A DNA stretch of 64,000 bases from Betaproteobacteria bacterium (GTDB lineage: Bacteria; Pseudomonadota; Gammaproteobacteria; Burkholderiales; Rhodocyclaceae). This document shows, piece after piece, positions 30,113 through 37,957 of the stretch. The stretch lies in assembly GCA_016720065.1 (NCBI GenBank), contig JADJXY010000002.1, forward strand, positions 2,803,001 through 2,867,000. Direction: 5' to 3'. Each line of letters begins with the position of its first letter. Position 1 is the first letter of the stretch. The position numbers were made by a program, and so were the translations under genes. The notes beneath the pieces were generated by a model that saw nothing but the letters and a program-made list of their open reading frames with translations, did no database searches and was not told where the DNA came from.

Positions 30113-30613
30113 TCAGCGCCCCAGGGCCTCGCGCACCTGGGCCTCGGTCAGTGCGCCGGAGACGGCGCGACGGCCGCCTTTGCCGTCGAACAGCAGGGTA
30201 CGCGGCAGTTCGCCGGCCCAGGCGGGATCGAGGGCGTAGGCCAGGGCTTCGGGGTTGTCGCCGCCGTAGGCGTAGCGGGGGCCGGTGAGGCCGGTCTTCT
30301 GCAGCAGCGGCGCCAGGGCGGGCGATTCCGCCTCGGTGGCCACGGTGACCACCTTGAGGCGCCGGTCCCCCCGGGCCAGGGCGGAGAGCAGGCCCAGGTT
30401 CTTCTTGCAGTGGACGCAATCCGAGGACCACAGGGCGACGACGGTGGGCTGGTGGTGGGCCTGGGGATCGGCGAGGCGGCGGGCCGTTTCGCGGTCCAGG
30501 ATGGAGAAGCCGGCCGCTGCGGCGGGCAGGGCCCAGAGCAGGGCGGCGAGGGTGGCGAGGCATCGCAGCATGGGGGTGTGGGAGCCGGTGGATTTTTCGG
30601 GGGCGAAGGGCAT
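30113..30613 (-). CDS. Thioredoxin-like periplasmic protein with CVHC motif
   Basis: A 166-residue (or 152 from the ATG at 30571) exported protein. A signal sequence (LRCLATLAALLWALPAAAA) is followed by VVALWSSDCVHCKKNLGLL, a TlpA/DsbE-like active site CVHC, and the cis-Pro region GELPRTLLFDG. It probably reduces periplasmic disulfides or handles metal. It lies 14 bases after the BNR gene, within the tonB-exbBD-receptor operon. The start choice is uncertain because neither ATG has a clear ribosome binding site. Confidence 0.8.
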   Translation of the reverse strand: MPFAPEKSTGSHTPMLRCLATLAALLWALPAAAAGFSILDRETARRLADPQAHHQPTVVALWSSDCVHCKKNLGLLSALARGDRRLKVVTVATEAESPALAPLLQKTGLTGPRYAYGGDNPEALAYALDPAWAGELPRTLLFDGKGGRRAVSGALTEAQVREALGR

Positions 30614-30627
30614 GCTTGCCAGGGTTC

Positions 30628-31863
30628 TCAGGGCATGGAAAGGACGCGGAAGTGCTCTTTTTCCGTGCGCCAGAAGACGTAGAGGGCCTCGCCCCGGGCC
30701 AGCAGGCGGGGCTGGTCGGAAGCGCCTTCGGTGGCGGCGAGTTCCTGGACGACGAAGGTCTGTCCGCCATCCCGGGAAACCTGGGCGTGGAGGCGGGTGC
30801 GTTCGCCGTCGAATTCCTTCCAGGCGATGGCCAGCCGCTGACCGGCGACGATGAGGTCGGCGTGAGCGGCCCGGGGGCCTCCGACGGTGCGCTGGCCTTC
30901 GACCCGCAGGCCGTCAGCGCCCCCGCTCAGACGTCCGTAGTGGACGCGGCCGGCGCCGTCCTTTTCGTTGAACCAGACGGCGTGGCGCAGGCCCTGGGCG
31001 TCCACGGCCAGGGACGGCCCGTGGTGGGGGCAGCCGTCGATTTTCCAGCGGTCGAAGGTGGCCCGCTGCACAGCCTCCGGCGTACCGTCGGGTTTCAGGC
31101 GGGCCAGAGCGTGGTCGCGTTCGTTGGGGGCGAAGACATGGCGCCAGAAGAGCAGCGGCGCGCCGTCCCGGTCGTGGGTCACGGCGATACGGCAGCATTC
31201 GCAGGAATAGTCGGCAACTTTGCGTTCCGGGGCGAAGCTCCTGCCGCTGTCGTGGGAGACGGCGCTATAGATCGCGGCACCGCGGTAGGGCGTCTTGCCG
31301 GCCTTGGCGGCTTCCAGATCGCGCTTGTCGATCCAGGTCACCAGGACGGTATCGTCCGGCCCCACAGCCAGGGATTCGAAGCGGTGGGTGATTTCAGCCG
31401 GATCCCGGTGCACGGTGAGGGGGGGCACGAAGGTCTTGCCGTCCTCGGCCCGGGCGAGGCGGATGGCGCCGCTGTACGGCTTGCCCAGGGGGCGGGTCCA
31501 GGTGACCAGAACGGCGCCGTCCCGGGTGAGCGCCAGCTTGGGACGGTTTTCGCCATCGGCGGAAATCGGCTCCGGGGCGGCATTGACCACGGCCGGGGCG
31601 GACCAGGTCTGGCCGGTGTCGCCGCTGCGGTAGAGGAGGACGTGATCCCCCTGCTTGCTCACCGCAAGCAGCTGGCCGTCCGGCGCGAAGAGGGCGGAAC
31701 TTCCCAGCTCGGGCGCCCGGGCCTTGCCCATGGCGGGCATGGCGTCGGCCGCGTGCGCCGTACCGGCCACGAGGAGTGCCAGGGCCACAAGCGGCGCCCC
31801 GGTCGGGCGGCGCCAGGCACGGGCCCGGTGGCCGCAGGGCCGGGGGGGGCGAGCCTGGCTCAT
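30628..31863 (-). CDS. Exported BNR-repeat (sialidase-fold) protein with CECC motif
   Basis: A 411-residue protein with a signal peptide (LVALALLVAGTAHAA) and a beta-propeller containing Asp-box repeats: RSGDTGQTWSAP, SHDSGRSFAPE and SRDGGQTFVVQ. Sialidase catalytic residues are not evident, so it is probably a binding or scaffold propeller. The motif SCECCRIAV and the Met/His-containing N-terminus suggest metal binding. It directly abuts the receptor 2 gene (0 bases), which supports a role in the same uptake pathway. Confidence 0.78.
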   Translation of the reverse strand: MSQARPPRPCGHRARAWRRPTGAPLVALALLVAGTAHAADAMPAMGKARAPELGSSALFAPDGQLLAVSKQGDHVLLYRSGDTGQTWSAPAVVNAAPEPISADGENRPKLALTRDGAVLVTWTRPLGKPYSGAIRLARAEDGKTFVPPLTVHRDPAEITHRFESLAVGPDDTVLVTWIDKRDLEAAKAGKTPYRGAAIYSAVSHDSGRSFAPERKVADYSCECCRIAVTHDRDGAPLLFWRHVFAPNERDHALARLKPDGTPEAVQRATFDRWKIDGCPHHGPSLAVDAQGLRHAVWFNEKDGAGRVHYGRLSGGADGLRVEGQRTVGGPRAAHADLIVAGQRLAIAWKEFDGERTRLHAQVSRDGGQTFVVQELAATEGASDQPRLLARGEALYVFWRTEKEHFRVLSMP

Positions 31864-34161
31864 TTAGAAGTGCGCCCGGGCTTCGGCATAGACGGTGCGG
31901 CCGGGGTAGGGGTGGGAGACGAAGTAGCGTTCGTCGAAGAGATTGTCGATGCCCACCGAGGCCTCGAAGTGCTTGTTCACCCGGTAGCGCAGCTTGGCGT
32001 CGGCGACGGTGTAGCTGGAGGTGCCGCCATAGGTATCCGGGTTGCTATCCACGTTGTCCAGGGTGTTGTACTGGCGGCCGGAGTAGCGCACGCCGACCGA
32101 ACCGCCCCAGGCGCCGCCGCTTTCGTAGCTGGCGAGCAGGGTGGCGCGCACGCGGGGGACGCGGACCCAGTTCTTGTTCTCCGCGTCGGGGAAGTTGTCG
32201 TTCTTCAGGGTGCGGGCGTGGTTGAGGGACACGCTGGTGTTGAGACGCAGGCCGTGTACGCCGGCGAAGTCGGGAGCATCCAGGGCCACTTCCAGGCCCC
32301 GGGTGCGGACGCGGTCGACGTTCTGCACGTTGCTCACGTTGGGGGTGACGGTGATGTTGGTCTGCTGGTAGATCGTGTCGCGGACGTCATCCTCGAAGAG
32401 GGTGAAGCGCAGGGTGCCCAGGGGCGTTTCGTTGATGGCGGTCAGATCCTTGGCGTAGGAGATTTCGGGCTTCAGATTGGGGTCGTTGTTGACGATGCTG
32501 GTGCCGGAGCGGGAGCCCTGGTAGAGCTCGGCCACGGTGGGGAAGCGCACGCCCTTGGCGACGGAGGCACGCAGCAGCCAGGTATCGCTGGCCGCCCAGG
32601 AGAGGGAGAGCTTGGGGCTGGTGGCGCTCATGCTGCGGGAGGCGTGCTCGATGCGGGGGTCGGTGGTGGCGGCGGCGATGTACTGGGAGCCATCAAAGGC
32701 CTTGAAGCGCTCGAAGCGAACGCCGCCGGTCAGCGTCCAGTCGGGCAGGAAGCGCCAGGCGTCCTGGGCGTAGAGGGCGGTGATGGAGGTCTTGCCCAGG
32801 GAATTCTGCGTTTCGGAAGTGCGGCTGCTGCTGTCCTTCCAGTTGCTCAGGGCGTAGGTGTGGTTTTCCAGAACGTAGCGGTTGGCGTGCAGGCCCAGGG
32901 TGAGGGCGTGGGATTCGCCCGCCCCCGGGGTGTAGGTGGCCTGGGCCTCGAAGGTGGTCCAGCCGGTACCTTGGCCATCGGCATCGGTGCCGGCGCCCCC
33001 GGCGTCGGCCACCGGATCCGGGTTGTTGGCGCTGCGCAGGGTATCGGTCAGAACGCGGTAGCGGGAAACCTGCAGCGAGGTGTTCCAGCCCCGGGCGTTG
33101 CGAGTGAAGAGGCGGGCGCCCATCTGTTCGTGCTCTTCCAGGCCGTCTCCGGGCGCCCAGGTTGCGGCTGAGACGGTATAGCGCAGGCCATTGACGCGGA
33201 TCTGCCCTGACCAGACTTCATTGCCGGCGGCATCGCGCAGGAAGGTTTCGTTGCTGCGCGAGTAGTCATTGCGCCAGCGGGCGTAGAGCAGGTCCGCCTT
33301 GAGGGTGGCACTGAAGTCGTAGGCGCCGCGCAGTTTGAACTGGGTCTGGTCGGCGACTTCCAGGGCACCGGAATTGGAGCCGACGGCGAAGCGGGCCTTG
33401 CCTTCCGGATCGGTGTAGAAGCGGGCGCCGCTTACCGGAGTGCCGCCCAGGGCCGCGGAGCCGCTGGAGACGAGGAAGGTCTGGTACTGCATGGGGTGGG
33501 ATTCGGAATGCAGGCGGTTGAGGCCGATACTGAAGCTGAAGTCCCCGAGGCGCTGGCCCAGGAAGGCGCTTTCCTCGTCGCCGCGATAACTGTCCGATTG
33601 GCCGAAGTGGGAAAAGCGCTGCTCATAGGCCAGCACCCGGGCGCTGGCTTCCAGTTGCTTGGGCTGGCGCGTGCTGACGGCCACCGTGGTGCCGATGGAA
33701 TTGCCCGGGTAGATGGCCGAGAAGGGGCCGTAGAGGACATCGACCCGCTCGACTTCTTCGGGGGAGACGATATTCCAGCGCGGCGCGTTGAAGCGGCCGA
33801 GGAAGTTGGAAATCAGGTAGCCATCCACATAAACCAGGCCGCGCTGGGCTTGCAGGGTGGAATTGGAACGCCCGCCGATGAGGGCGTTGCGGTCGCCGAT
33901 GTAGCGCTTGCGGATGGTGAGGTTGGGGGCGTAGGTCAGGGCGTCTTCGGTACTGGTGAAGCTGCGCAGGTCGAGCTCTTCCCGGGTGACGCTGGCCGTG
34001 GTGGTGGGGAGGTTGGGGTCCAGGGTCGTGCGCTGGCCGGACACGGAGACGGGGGTGAGTTCCCGCTCGGTGGCGACGCCCTGGGCCTGGACGAGGCCGG
34101 AGACGAGGAGCGGGATGAGGGCGGCGAGGGGGCGCAGGTGGGAGGGCTGGGAGGCGGGCAT
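31864..34161 (-). CDS. TonB-dependent outer-membrane receptor (cluster receptor 2)
   Basis: A 765-residue receptor. A signal peptide precedes a TonB box-like ELTPVSVSGQR, a plug (DALTYAPNLTIRKRYIGDRN, VERVDVLYGPFSAIYPGNSI) and a barrel ending in YAEARAHF. The ligand is unknown; no Cys/Met pair like that of the OprC-type protein was noticed. It is transcribed with TonB, ExbB and ExbD upstream and the BNR, thioredoxin and PepSY genes downstream, so the set is self-contained. Confidence 0.93.
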   Translation of the reverse strand: MPASQPSHLRPLAALIPLLVSGLVQAQGVATERELTPVSVSGQRTTLDPNLPTTTASVTREELDLRSFTSTEDALTYAPNLTIRKRYIGDRNALIGGRSNSTLQAQRGLVYVDGYLISNFLGRFNAPRWNIVSPEEVERVDVLYGPFSAIYPGNSIGTTVAVSTRQPKQLEASARVLAYEQRFSHFGQSDSYRGDEESAFLGQRLGDFSFSIGLNRLHSESHPMQYQTFLVSSGSAALGGTPVSGARFYTDPEGKARFAVGSNSGALEVADQTQFKLRGAYDFSATLKADLLYARWRNDYSRSNETFLRDAAGNEVWSGQIRVNGLRYTVSAATWAPGDGLEEHEQMGARLFTRNARGWNTSLQVSRYRVLTDTLRSANNPDPVADAGGAGTDADGQGTGWTTFEAQATYTPGAGESHALTLGLHANRYVLENHTYALSNWKDSSSRTSETQNSLGKTSITALYAQDAWRFLPDWTLTGGVRFERFKAFDGSQYIAAATTDPRIEHASRSMSATSPKLSLSWAASDTWLLRASVAKGVRFPTVAELYQGSRSGTSIVNNDPNLKPEISYAKDLTAINETPLGTLRFTLFEDDVRDTIYQQTNITVTPNVSNVQNVDRVRTRGLEVALDAPDFAGVHGLRLNTSVSLNHARTLKNDNFPDAENKNWVRVPRVRATLLASYESGGAWGGSVGVRYSGRQYNTLDNVDSNPDTYGGTSSYTVADAKLRYRVNKHFEASVGIDNLFDERYFVSHPYPGRTVYAEARAHF

Positions 34162-34185
34162 GGAAGGCTCGGGAAGCGGAGGGGT

Positions 34186-34596
34186 TCAGGGGGCGGGTTC
34201 GGTGACGAAGGCGATCTTGACGATGCCGCCCCGCTGGGCGGCGGCCAGGGTGTCGGCGACCTTTTCGTAGGCGACCTTGCGGTCGGCACGCAGGTGGAGT
34301 TCGGGCTGCTCGGCGGCGGCCGTGGCGAAACGGGCGTCGAGTTCCTGGCGGGCGACGGCCTCGCCGTTCCAGAACACCTGGCCCTGCACGTCGATGGCCA
34401 GGTGGATGACCCGGGGCTTGTCATCCAGCTTGGTGGCGCTGACCTGGGGCAGGTCGATGGGTACCGCCTGGTGGAACAGCGGCGCGGTGATGATGAAGAT
34501 GACCAGCAGCACCAGCATCACGTCCACCAGGGGCGTGGTGTTGATTTCGGCCATGGGCTGGCTGGCGCCGGCTTCGTCAAAGCTGCCGAAGGCCAT
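34186..34596 (-). CDS. exbD: Biopolymer transport protein ExbD
   Basis: A 136-residue ExbD/TolR protein. One N-terminal TM (VDVMLVLLVIFIITAPLF) contains the conserved proton-relay Asp, preceded by MAEINTTPL, and a periplasmic domain follows. The start at 34596 gives the usual length; a longer frame upstream is a shadow of exbB. With ExbB it harvests proton-motive force for TonB. It lies 2 bases after exbB and 24 before the receptor gene. Confidence 0.93.
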   Translation of the reverse strand: MAFGSFDEAGASQPMAEINTTPLVDVMLVLLVIFIITAPLFHQAVPIDLPQVSATKLDDKPRVIHLAIDVQGQVFWNGEAVARQELDARFATAAAEQPELHLRADRKVAYEKVADTLAAAQRGGIVKIAFVTEPAP

Positions 34597-34598
34597 GA

Positions 34599-35333
34599 TC
34601 AGCCCGCCCGGTTGGCGCGGGCCGCGCCAAGATCGACCAGATTGGCGTTGCCGCCGATGCGCGCACCAGTGGTGAGGTAGGCGTGCAGATCGTGGGCAAA
34701 GCCGTCGAGCTGGGCCAGCACCAGTCGGTTGGCGCGGGTGAAGGCGTTGTAGGCCAGCACGGCGGGGATGGCGACGAAGAGGCCGGCGGCGGTCATGATG
34801 AGGGCTTCGCCCACCGGGCCGGCCACCTTGTCCAGCACCACCTGGGTGGCGCCGGAAAGGCCCACCAGGGCGTGGTAAATGCCCCAGACGGTGCCGAAGA
34901 GGCCGATGAAGGGCGCGGTGGAACCCACCGAGGCCAGGAAGGTGAGGCCCCGCTCGATGCGCGCCTGGGCGCTGACGATGTGGGAGCGCAGCGCCCGGGT
35001 GACGAATTCGCTGGCATTCACCCCGGCGCCGATGCCCCGTGCGGCGTGCTGGGCATGGGTCTGGGCGGCATGGGCGCCGGCCAGGGCGAGGCCGGCGAAG
35101 ATGGCCGAGGGGTCTTCCCGGCGCAGGGTCTCCAGGCCTTCTGGCAGGGAATTGGCCTGCCAGAAGGCGTTCACCGCGCGCTCCCGGGCGCGGGCCGCCC
35201 GCCAGCCGGAAAGGAGCTTGCCGACGATCACCCACCACGAGGCCAGGGAAAGCAGGGCCAGGATGACGGCGGTCGTGTGGGTGACCAGATCGCCCTGGCT
35301 CCAGAAGTGGCCGAGGCCCATTTGCGCGTGCAT
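34599..35333 (-). CDS. exbB: Biopolymer transport protein ExbB (MotA/TolQ/ExbB family)
   Basis: A 244-residue proton-channel protein with three TM segments: near the N-terminus (TTAVILALLSLASWWVIVGK), and GLTFLASVGSTAPFIGLFGT and GLFVAIPAVLAYNAF. The last two hold the conserved Thr/Gly-rich signature. It is 9 bases from tonB and 2 from exbD, forming a dedicated energy module for the cluster receptors. Confidence 0.94.
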   Translation of the reverse strand: MHAQMGLGHFWSQGDLVTHTTAVILALLSLASWWVIVGKLLSGWRAARARERAVNAFWQANSLPEGLETLRREDPSAIFAGLALAGAHAAQTHAQHAARGIGAGVNASEFVTRALRSHIVSAQARIERGLTFLASVGSTAPFIGLFGTVWGIYHALVGLSGATQVVLDKVAGPVGEALIMTAAGLFVAIPAVLAYNAFTRANRLVLAQLDGFAHDLHAYLTTGARIGGNANLVDLGAARANRAG

Positions 35334-35342
35334 GGCAGATTC

Positions 35343-36050
35343 CTATTCGAGGGAGAAATTGATCGGCACCACCACCGAGGACTCGATGGCTTCCTCACCC
35401 CGGCGGGCGGGGACGAAGCGCCAGCGCTGCACCGCTTCCCGGGCGGCGGCGTCGAGGCGCGGAAAGCCGCTGGATTGCTTCACTTCCACCTCCAGGGCGC
35501 TGCCTTCGGCGCTGACACGCACCTTGAGGAGCACCTTGCCCTCCTCGCCGTTGCGACGGGCGATGGCCGGGTAGATGGGCTTGGGGTTGTGCAGATAGTC
35601 GGCGTCGAAACGGGCCGCCACCACGGGCAGGGGAACGGGGGGCGCCGGGGGGGCGGCGATGGGCGCGGGGGGTGGCGCCGGCGGCTGGGCGGGCACGACG
35701 AAGCTCGCGGGGGCCTCGGCCTTGGGGGCGGCGGCCAGGATGGGCTGCGGCGCCGGCGGCGGCGTCTTGCGCAGCGGCACCTGGGGCTTGGGCGGTGGGG
35801 GCGGCGGTTCGGGCTTTTTCTCTTCCAGCAAGGGCAGGAGGCGCACGGCGATGCTGGGCGGCAGGGTGAGGATTTCCTGCCGCACCGAAACCACCAGGGC
35901 ACCCCACAGAAGAAGGCCGTGCAGGGCGACCACCAGGGCCCAGCGCAGCGCCCGCTCAACCGCGCTGGGCGGCGCTTCGGCAATGTGCAGGGGCGGCAGG
36001 GTGGCGGCGGCCATAGGCGCTGGGGCGGAGGGGCGGGGAAAATCAGTCAT
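35343..36050 (-). CDS. tonB: Energy transducer TonB
   Basis: A 235-residue TonB. An N-terminal anchor helix (ALRWALVVALHGLLLWGALV) leads into a long Pro/Ala-rich spacer with EKKPEPPPPPPKPQ, then the C-terminal domain KPIYPAIARRNGEEGKVLLK ... WRFVPAR. It is the first gene of the minus-strand uptake operon. A 17-base palindrome lies 85 bases upstream. Confidence 0.93.
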   Translation of the reverse strand: MTDFPRPSAPAPMAAATLPPLHIAEAPPSAVERALRWALVVALHGLLLWGALVVSVRQEILTLPPSIAVRLLPLLEEKKPEPPPPPPKPQVPLRKTPPPAPQPILAAAPKAEAPASFVVPAQPPAPPPAPIAAPPAPPVPLPVVAARFDADYLHNPKPIYPAIARRNGEEGKVLLKVRVSAEGSALEVEVKQSSGFPRLDAAAREAVQRWRFVPARRGEEAIESSVVVPINFSLE

Positions 36051-36134
36051 TGCTGATCTTGATCCCGGTCAAAAATGATTTGAAAACAAAGCATTGGAGG
36101 CGCGCATTCTAGGGGGGTCGCGGGGTTTCTCCGA

Positions 36135-36151
36135 TGCGACACGTTGTCGCA
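36135..36151. promoter_or_regulatory. Perfect inverted repeat, candidate operator upstream of tonB
   Basis: TGCGACA-CGT-TGTCGCA is a perfect 7-bp inverted repeat with a 3-base spacer, located between the tonB start and the tmRNA promoter. A looser version of the same pattern (GCGGCA-ATT-GGTCGC) occurs at about 27168-27183 upstream of the OprC-like gene. This suggests a shared regulator, but the identity is unknown. Confidence 0.4.
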
Positions 36152-36181
36152 GGCCCTGGCCCCGCGGGAACACCAAGCGCG

Positions 36182-36210
36182 TTGTCTTTTGCCGGGGGCG
36201 CCCCCATAAT
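36182..36210 (+). promoter_or_regulatory. Promoter of the tmRNA gene
   Basis: TTGTCT (36182-36187) and CATAAT (36205-36210) are separated by 17 bases. The -10 matches 5 of 6 and the -35 matches 4 of 6. Predicted transcription would begin near 36217, just at the 5' side of the tmRNA acceptor piece. Confidence 0.6.
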
Positions 36211-36216
36211 TCGGGC

Positions 36217-36470
36217 ATGGCTGTAATTCCGGCAAGTCGGAAGCGTTTCGGACGCGGGTTCGATTCCCGCCACCTCCACCACAGGGGGGGTGTACTGGTT
36301 TCGACGGGGCGATTGAGGATGAGCAGGCAGCTCGAGAGGCGACGGACGTAATCCGCGCAAATCCATAATTGCCAATGATGAGCAATTCGCTATCGCTGCC
36401 TAAACAGCATAGCTGGGGCCGCTGAAGCCTTATAACTCAAGACAGCCGGCGGGGACTTCGGTCCCCGTCG
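36217..36470 (+). ncRNA. ssrA: Transfer-messenger RNA, permuted two-piece form
   Basis: The 3' (acceptor) part comes first: TTTCGGACGCGGGTTCGATT is the T-arm region and CACCTCCACCA (36271-36281) is the acceptor 3' end with encoded CCA. The 5' part follows: GGGGGTG at 36286-36292 pairs with CACCTCC, then TGGTTTCGACGG. The tag frame at 36371-36403 reads ANDEQFAIAA-stop. Only about 4 bases separate the two mature ends. GGCTGT (36219-36224) can pair with ACAGCC (36442-36447), closing the precursor. A UUCG hairpin at 36447-36470 ends the unit. tmRNA rescues stalled ribosomes with SmpB. Confidence 0.92.
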
Positions 36471-36487
36471 TCAATTGCGCAGCCCGA

Positions 36488-37366
36488 TCAGCCCGGCGCC
36501 AGCCCGTGTTCCGCAAACCAGGCCAGCAGGCGCCTCCAGCCGTCTTCGGCGGGCTCCTTGCGGTAGCTGGGCCGGTAGTCGGCGTGGAAGGCGTGGGGAG
36601 CATCGGCATAGACCTCGATGCGGGACTTGCCCCCTGCCGCCGCCAGGGCCTGGCGCATGGCCTCGACGCTATCGAGGGGAATTCCGGCATCCTGACCCCC
36701 ATACAGACCCAGCACGGGCGCCGCCACCTGGGCGGCGATATCCACCGGATAGCGGGGGGTAATCTCGTTGGCCGGGCCGGTCAGCCGGCCGTACCAGGCA
36801 ACCCCGGCCCTGAGCGCGGGGTTGTGGGCGGCGTAGAGCCAGGTGATGCGCCCGCCCCAGCAGAAACCGGTGATGCCCAGACGTGCCGTATCGGCGCCCT
36901 GGGTTGCGGCCCAGGCGACGCAGGCGTCCAGGTCGGCCAGCACCTGGGCATCGGGAGTCTTGCTGGTGATCTTGGCGAGTATGTCGGGAATGGTGGCGTA
37001 CTGGCGCGGGTCGCCCTGGCGGGCAAAAAGCTCGGGGGCGATGGCGCAGTAGCCCAGCCTGGCGAGGCGGCGGCAGACATCCTGGATATATTCGTGCACG
37101 CCGAAAATCTCGCTCACCACCAGGATCACCGGGGCCTTCCTGGCCCCCTCGGGCTGCGCCCGGTAGGCGATCATCTCGCCTCCCCGCACCCCGATCTTGA
37201 CCGGCCCGGCCTGCAGTCCGGCAGAGTCGGTCAGGATGGCTGTCTGGGCCGCCACCGGCTGCACCGCCAGGGCGAAGCCGGCGCCGAGACCGGTCACGAG
37301 AAAGGCGCGGCGATCAAAGGTCTGGGTGGGAAGCAGGCTGGCAATATCGGTTTCGAGCAGGGTCAT
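36488..37366 (-). CDS. Dienelactone hydrolase family protein
   Basis: A 292-residue alpha/beta hydrolase with a Tat-like N-terminus (FDRRAFLVTGLGAGFALAVQ). The nucleophile is Cys in GITGFCWGGRITW, as in dienelactone hydrolases; the Asp and His of the triad are probably in YGGQDAGIP and DAPHAFHADYRPSY. Substrate unknown; periplasmic location is inferred. It converges on the tmRNA gene. The 262 bases upstream (37367-37628) hold no recognisable gene. Confidence 0.88.
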   Translation of the reverse strand: MTLLETDIASLLPTQTFDRRAFLVTGLGAGFALAVQPVAAQTAILTDSAGLQAGPVKIGVRGGEMIAYRAQPEGARKAPVILVVSEIFGVHEYIQDVCRRLARLGYCAIAPELFARQGDPRQYATIPDILAKITSKTPDAQVLADLDACVAWAATQGADTARLGITGFCWGGRITWLYAAHNPALRAGVAWYGRLTGPANEITPRYPVDIAAQVAAPVLGLYGGQDAGIPLDSVEAMRQALAAAGGKSRIEVYADAPHAFHADYRPSYRKEPAEDGWRRLLAWFAEHGLAPG

Positions 37367-37628
37367 GGCGGCCTCCTGGGGGGACGAGTGACATCAGCAC
37401 GATGTCGATTGGGTAGGGTGCAGGGCAATAATTTCCGTGAATATCCATTAGATGCGGTACGCCAACCTGAACCCATCCGTCGTTCGCTACCCGTCTGCTT
37501 AGCCACACCCCACGGACTCCAGAAGGACCATATGCGACCACTTGGGTCGAATGTAACGCGTTACGCAGTTTCCTTAAACAGCATGCCGCAGCGTTGGACC
37601 CAAGCGATATTGTCGCAGCCCAACAGAA

Positions 37629-37883
37629 TCAAGCATGCGCGTGATTTTCAGGTTCTACGGAAAGGCGCAAACCAACCGTCTTGAGGACGGCGACCAATGT
37701 CTTGAGCGTTGGGTTGCCCTTCGGCGAGAGCGCGCGATAAAGCGATTCCCTGCTGATGCCGGCCTCTGCTGCCACCGCGCCCAGGCCGCCATAGGCTTCC
37801 GCCACGGTGCGCAGTGCGAGCAGTCCTGCGGCCCGGTCGTTGGGATCGTCGAGGGATTCCATCGCCGCCTTCAGATATTCCAC
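37629..37883 (-). CDS. HTH addiction-module antidote protein, 5' end possibly lost
   Basis: An 84-residue HTH protein of the probable antidote family. LGAVAAEAGISRESLYRALS followed by KGNPTLKTLVAVLKTVGLRL is diagnostic. The family N-terminus (SHHEAEVTELRADRELA) is readable in frame upstream but has no start codon before a stop, so only the GTG at 37883 could serve. No RelE-like toxin partner is next to it. Probably a decayed orphan antitoxin. Confidence 0.65.
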   Translation of the reverse strand: MEYLKAAMESLDDPNDRAAGLLALRTVAEAYGGLGAVAAEAGISRESLYRALSPKGNPTLKTLVAVLKTVGLRLSVEPENHAHA

Positions 37884-37957
37884 CGCCAGTTCCCGGTCGG
37901 CGCGCAGTTCGGTGACTTCCGCCTCGTGGTGCGATACCGCACCTTTCCACCCTGCTC

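Noticed and set aside
36051..36110. Fur box upstream of tonB
   Set aside because: The A/T-rich stretch near 36070-36095 does not match the GATAAT inverted-repeat pattern well enough to support it.
36250..36281. Apparent tRNA 3' end with T-loop and CCA
   Set aside because: No anticodon or D-arm upstream; the acceptor strand pairs with sequence downstream, so it is the permuted tmRNA acceptor piece.
36447..36470. UUCG hairpin behind the tmRNA as an intrinsic terminator
   Set aside because: The stem is strong, but no T-run follows on either strand, so it was kept only as the tmRNA 3' hairpin.
37314..37541. 75-codon minus-strand frame upstream of the dienelactone hydrolase
   Set aside because: No ribosome binding site, no family resemblance, overlaps the hydrolase start.
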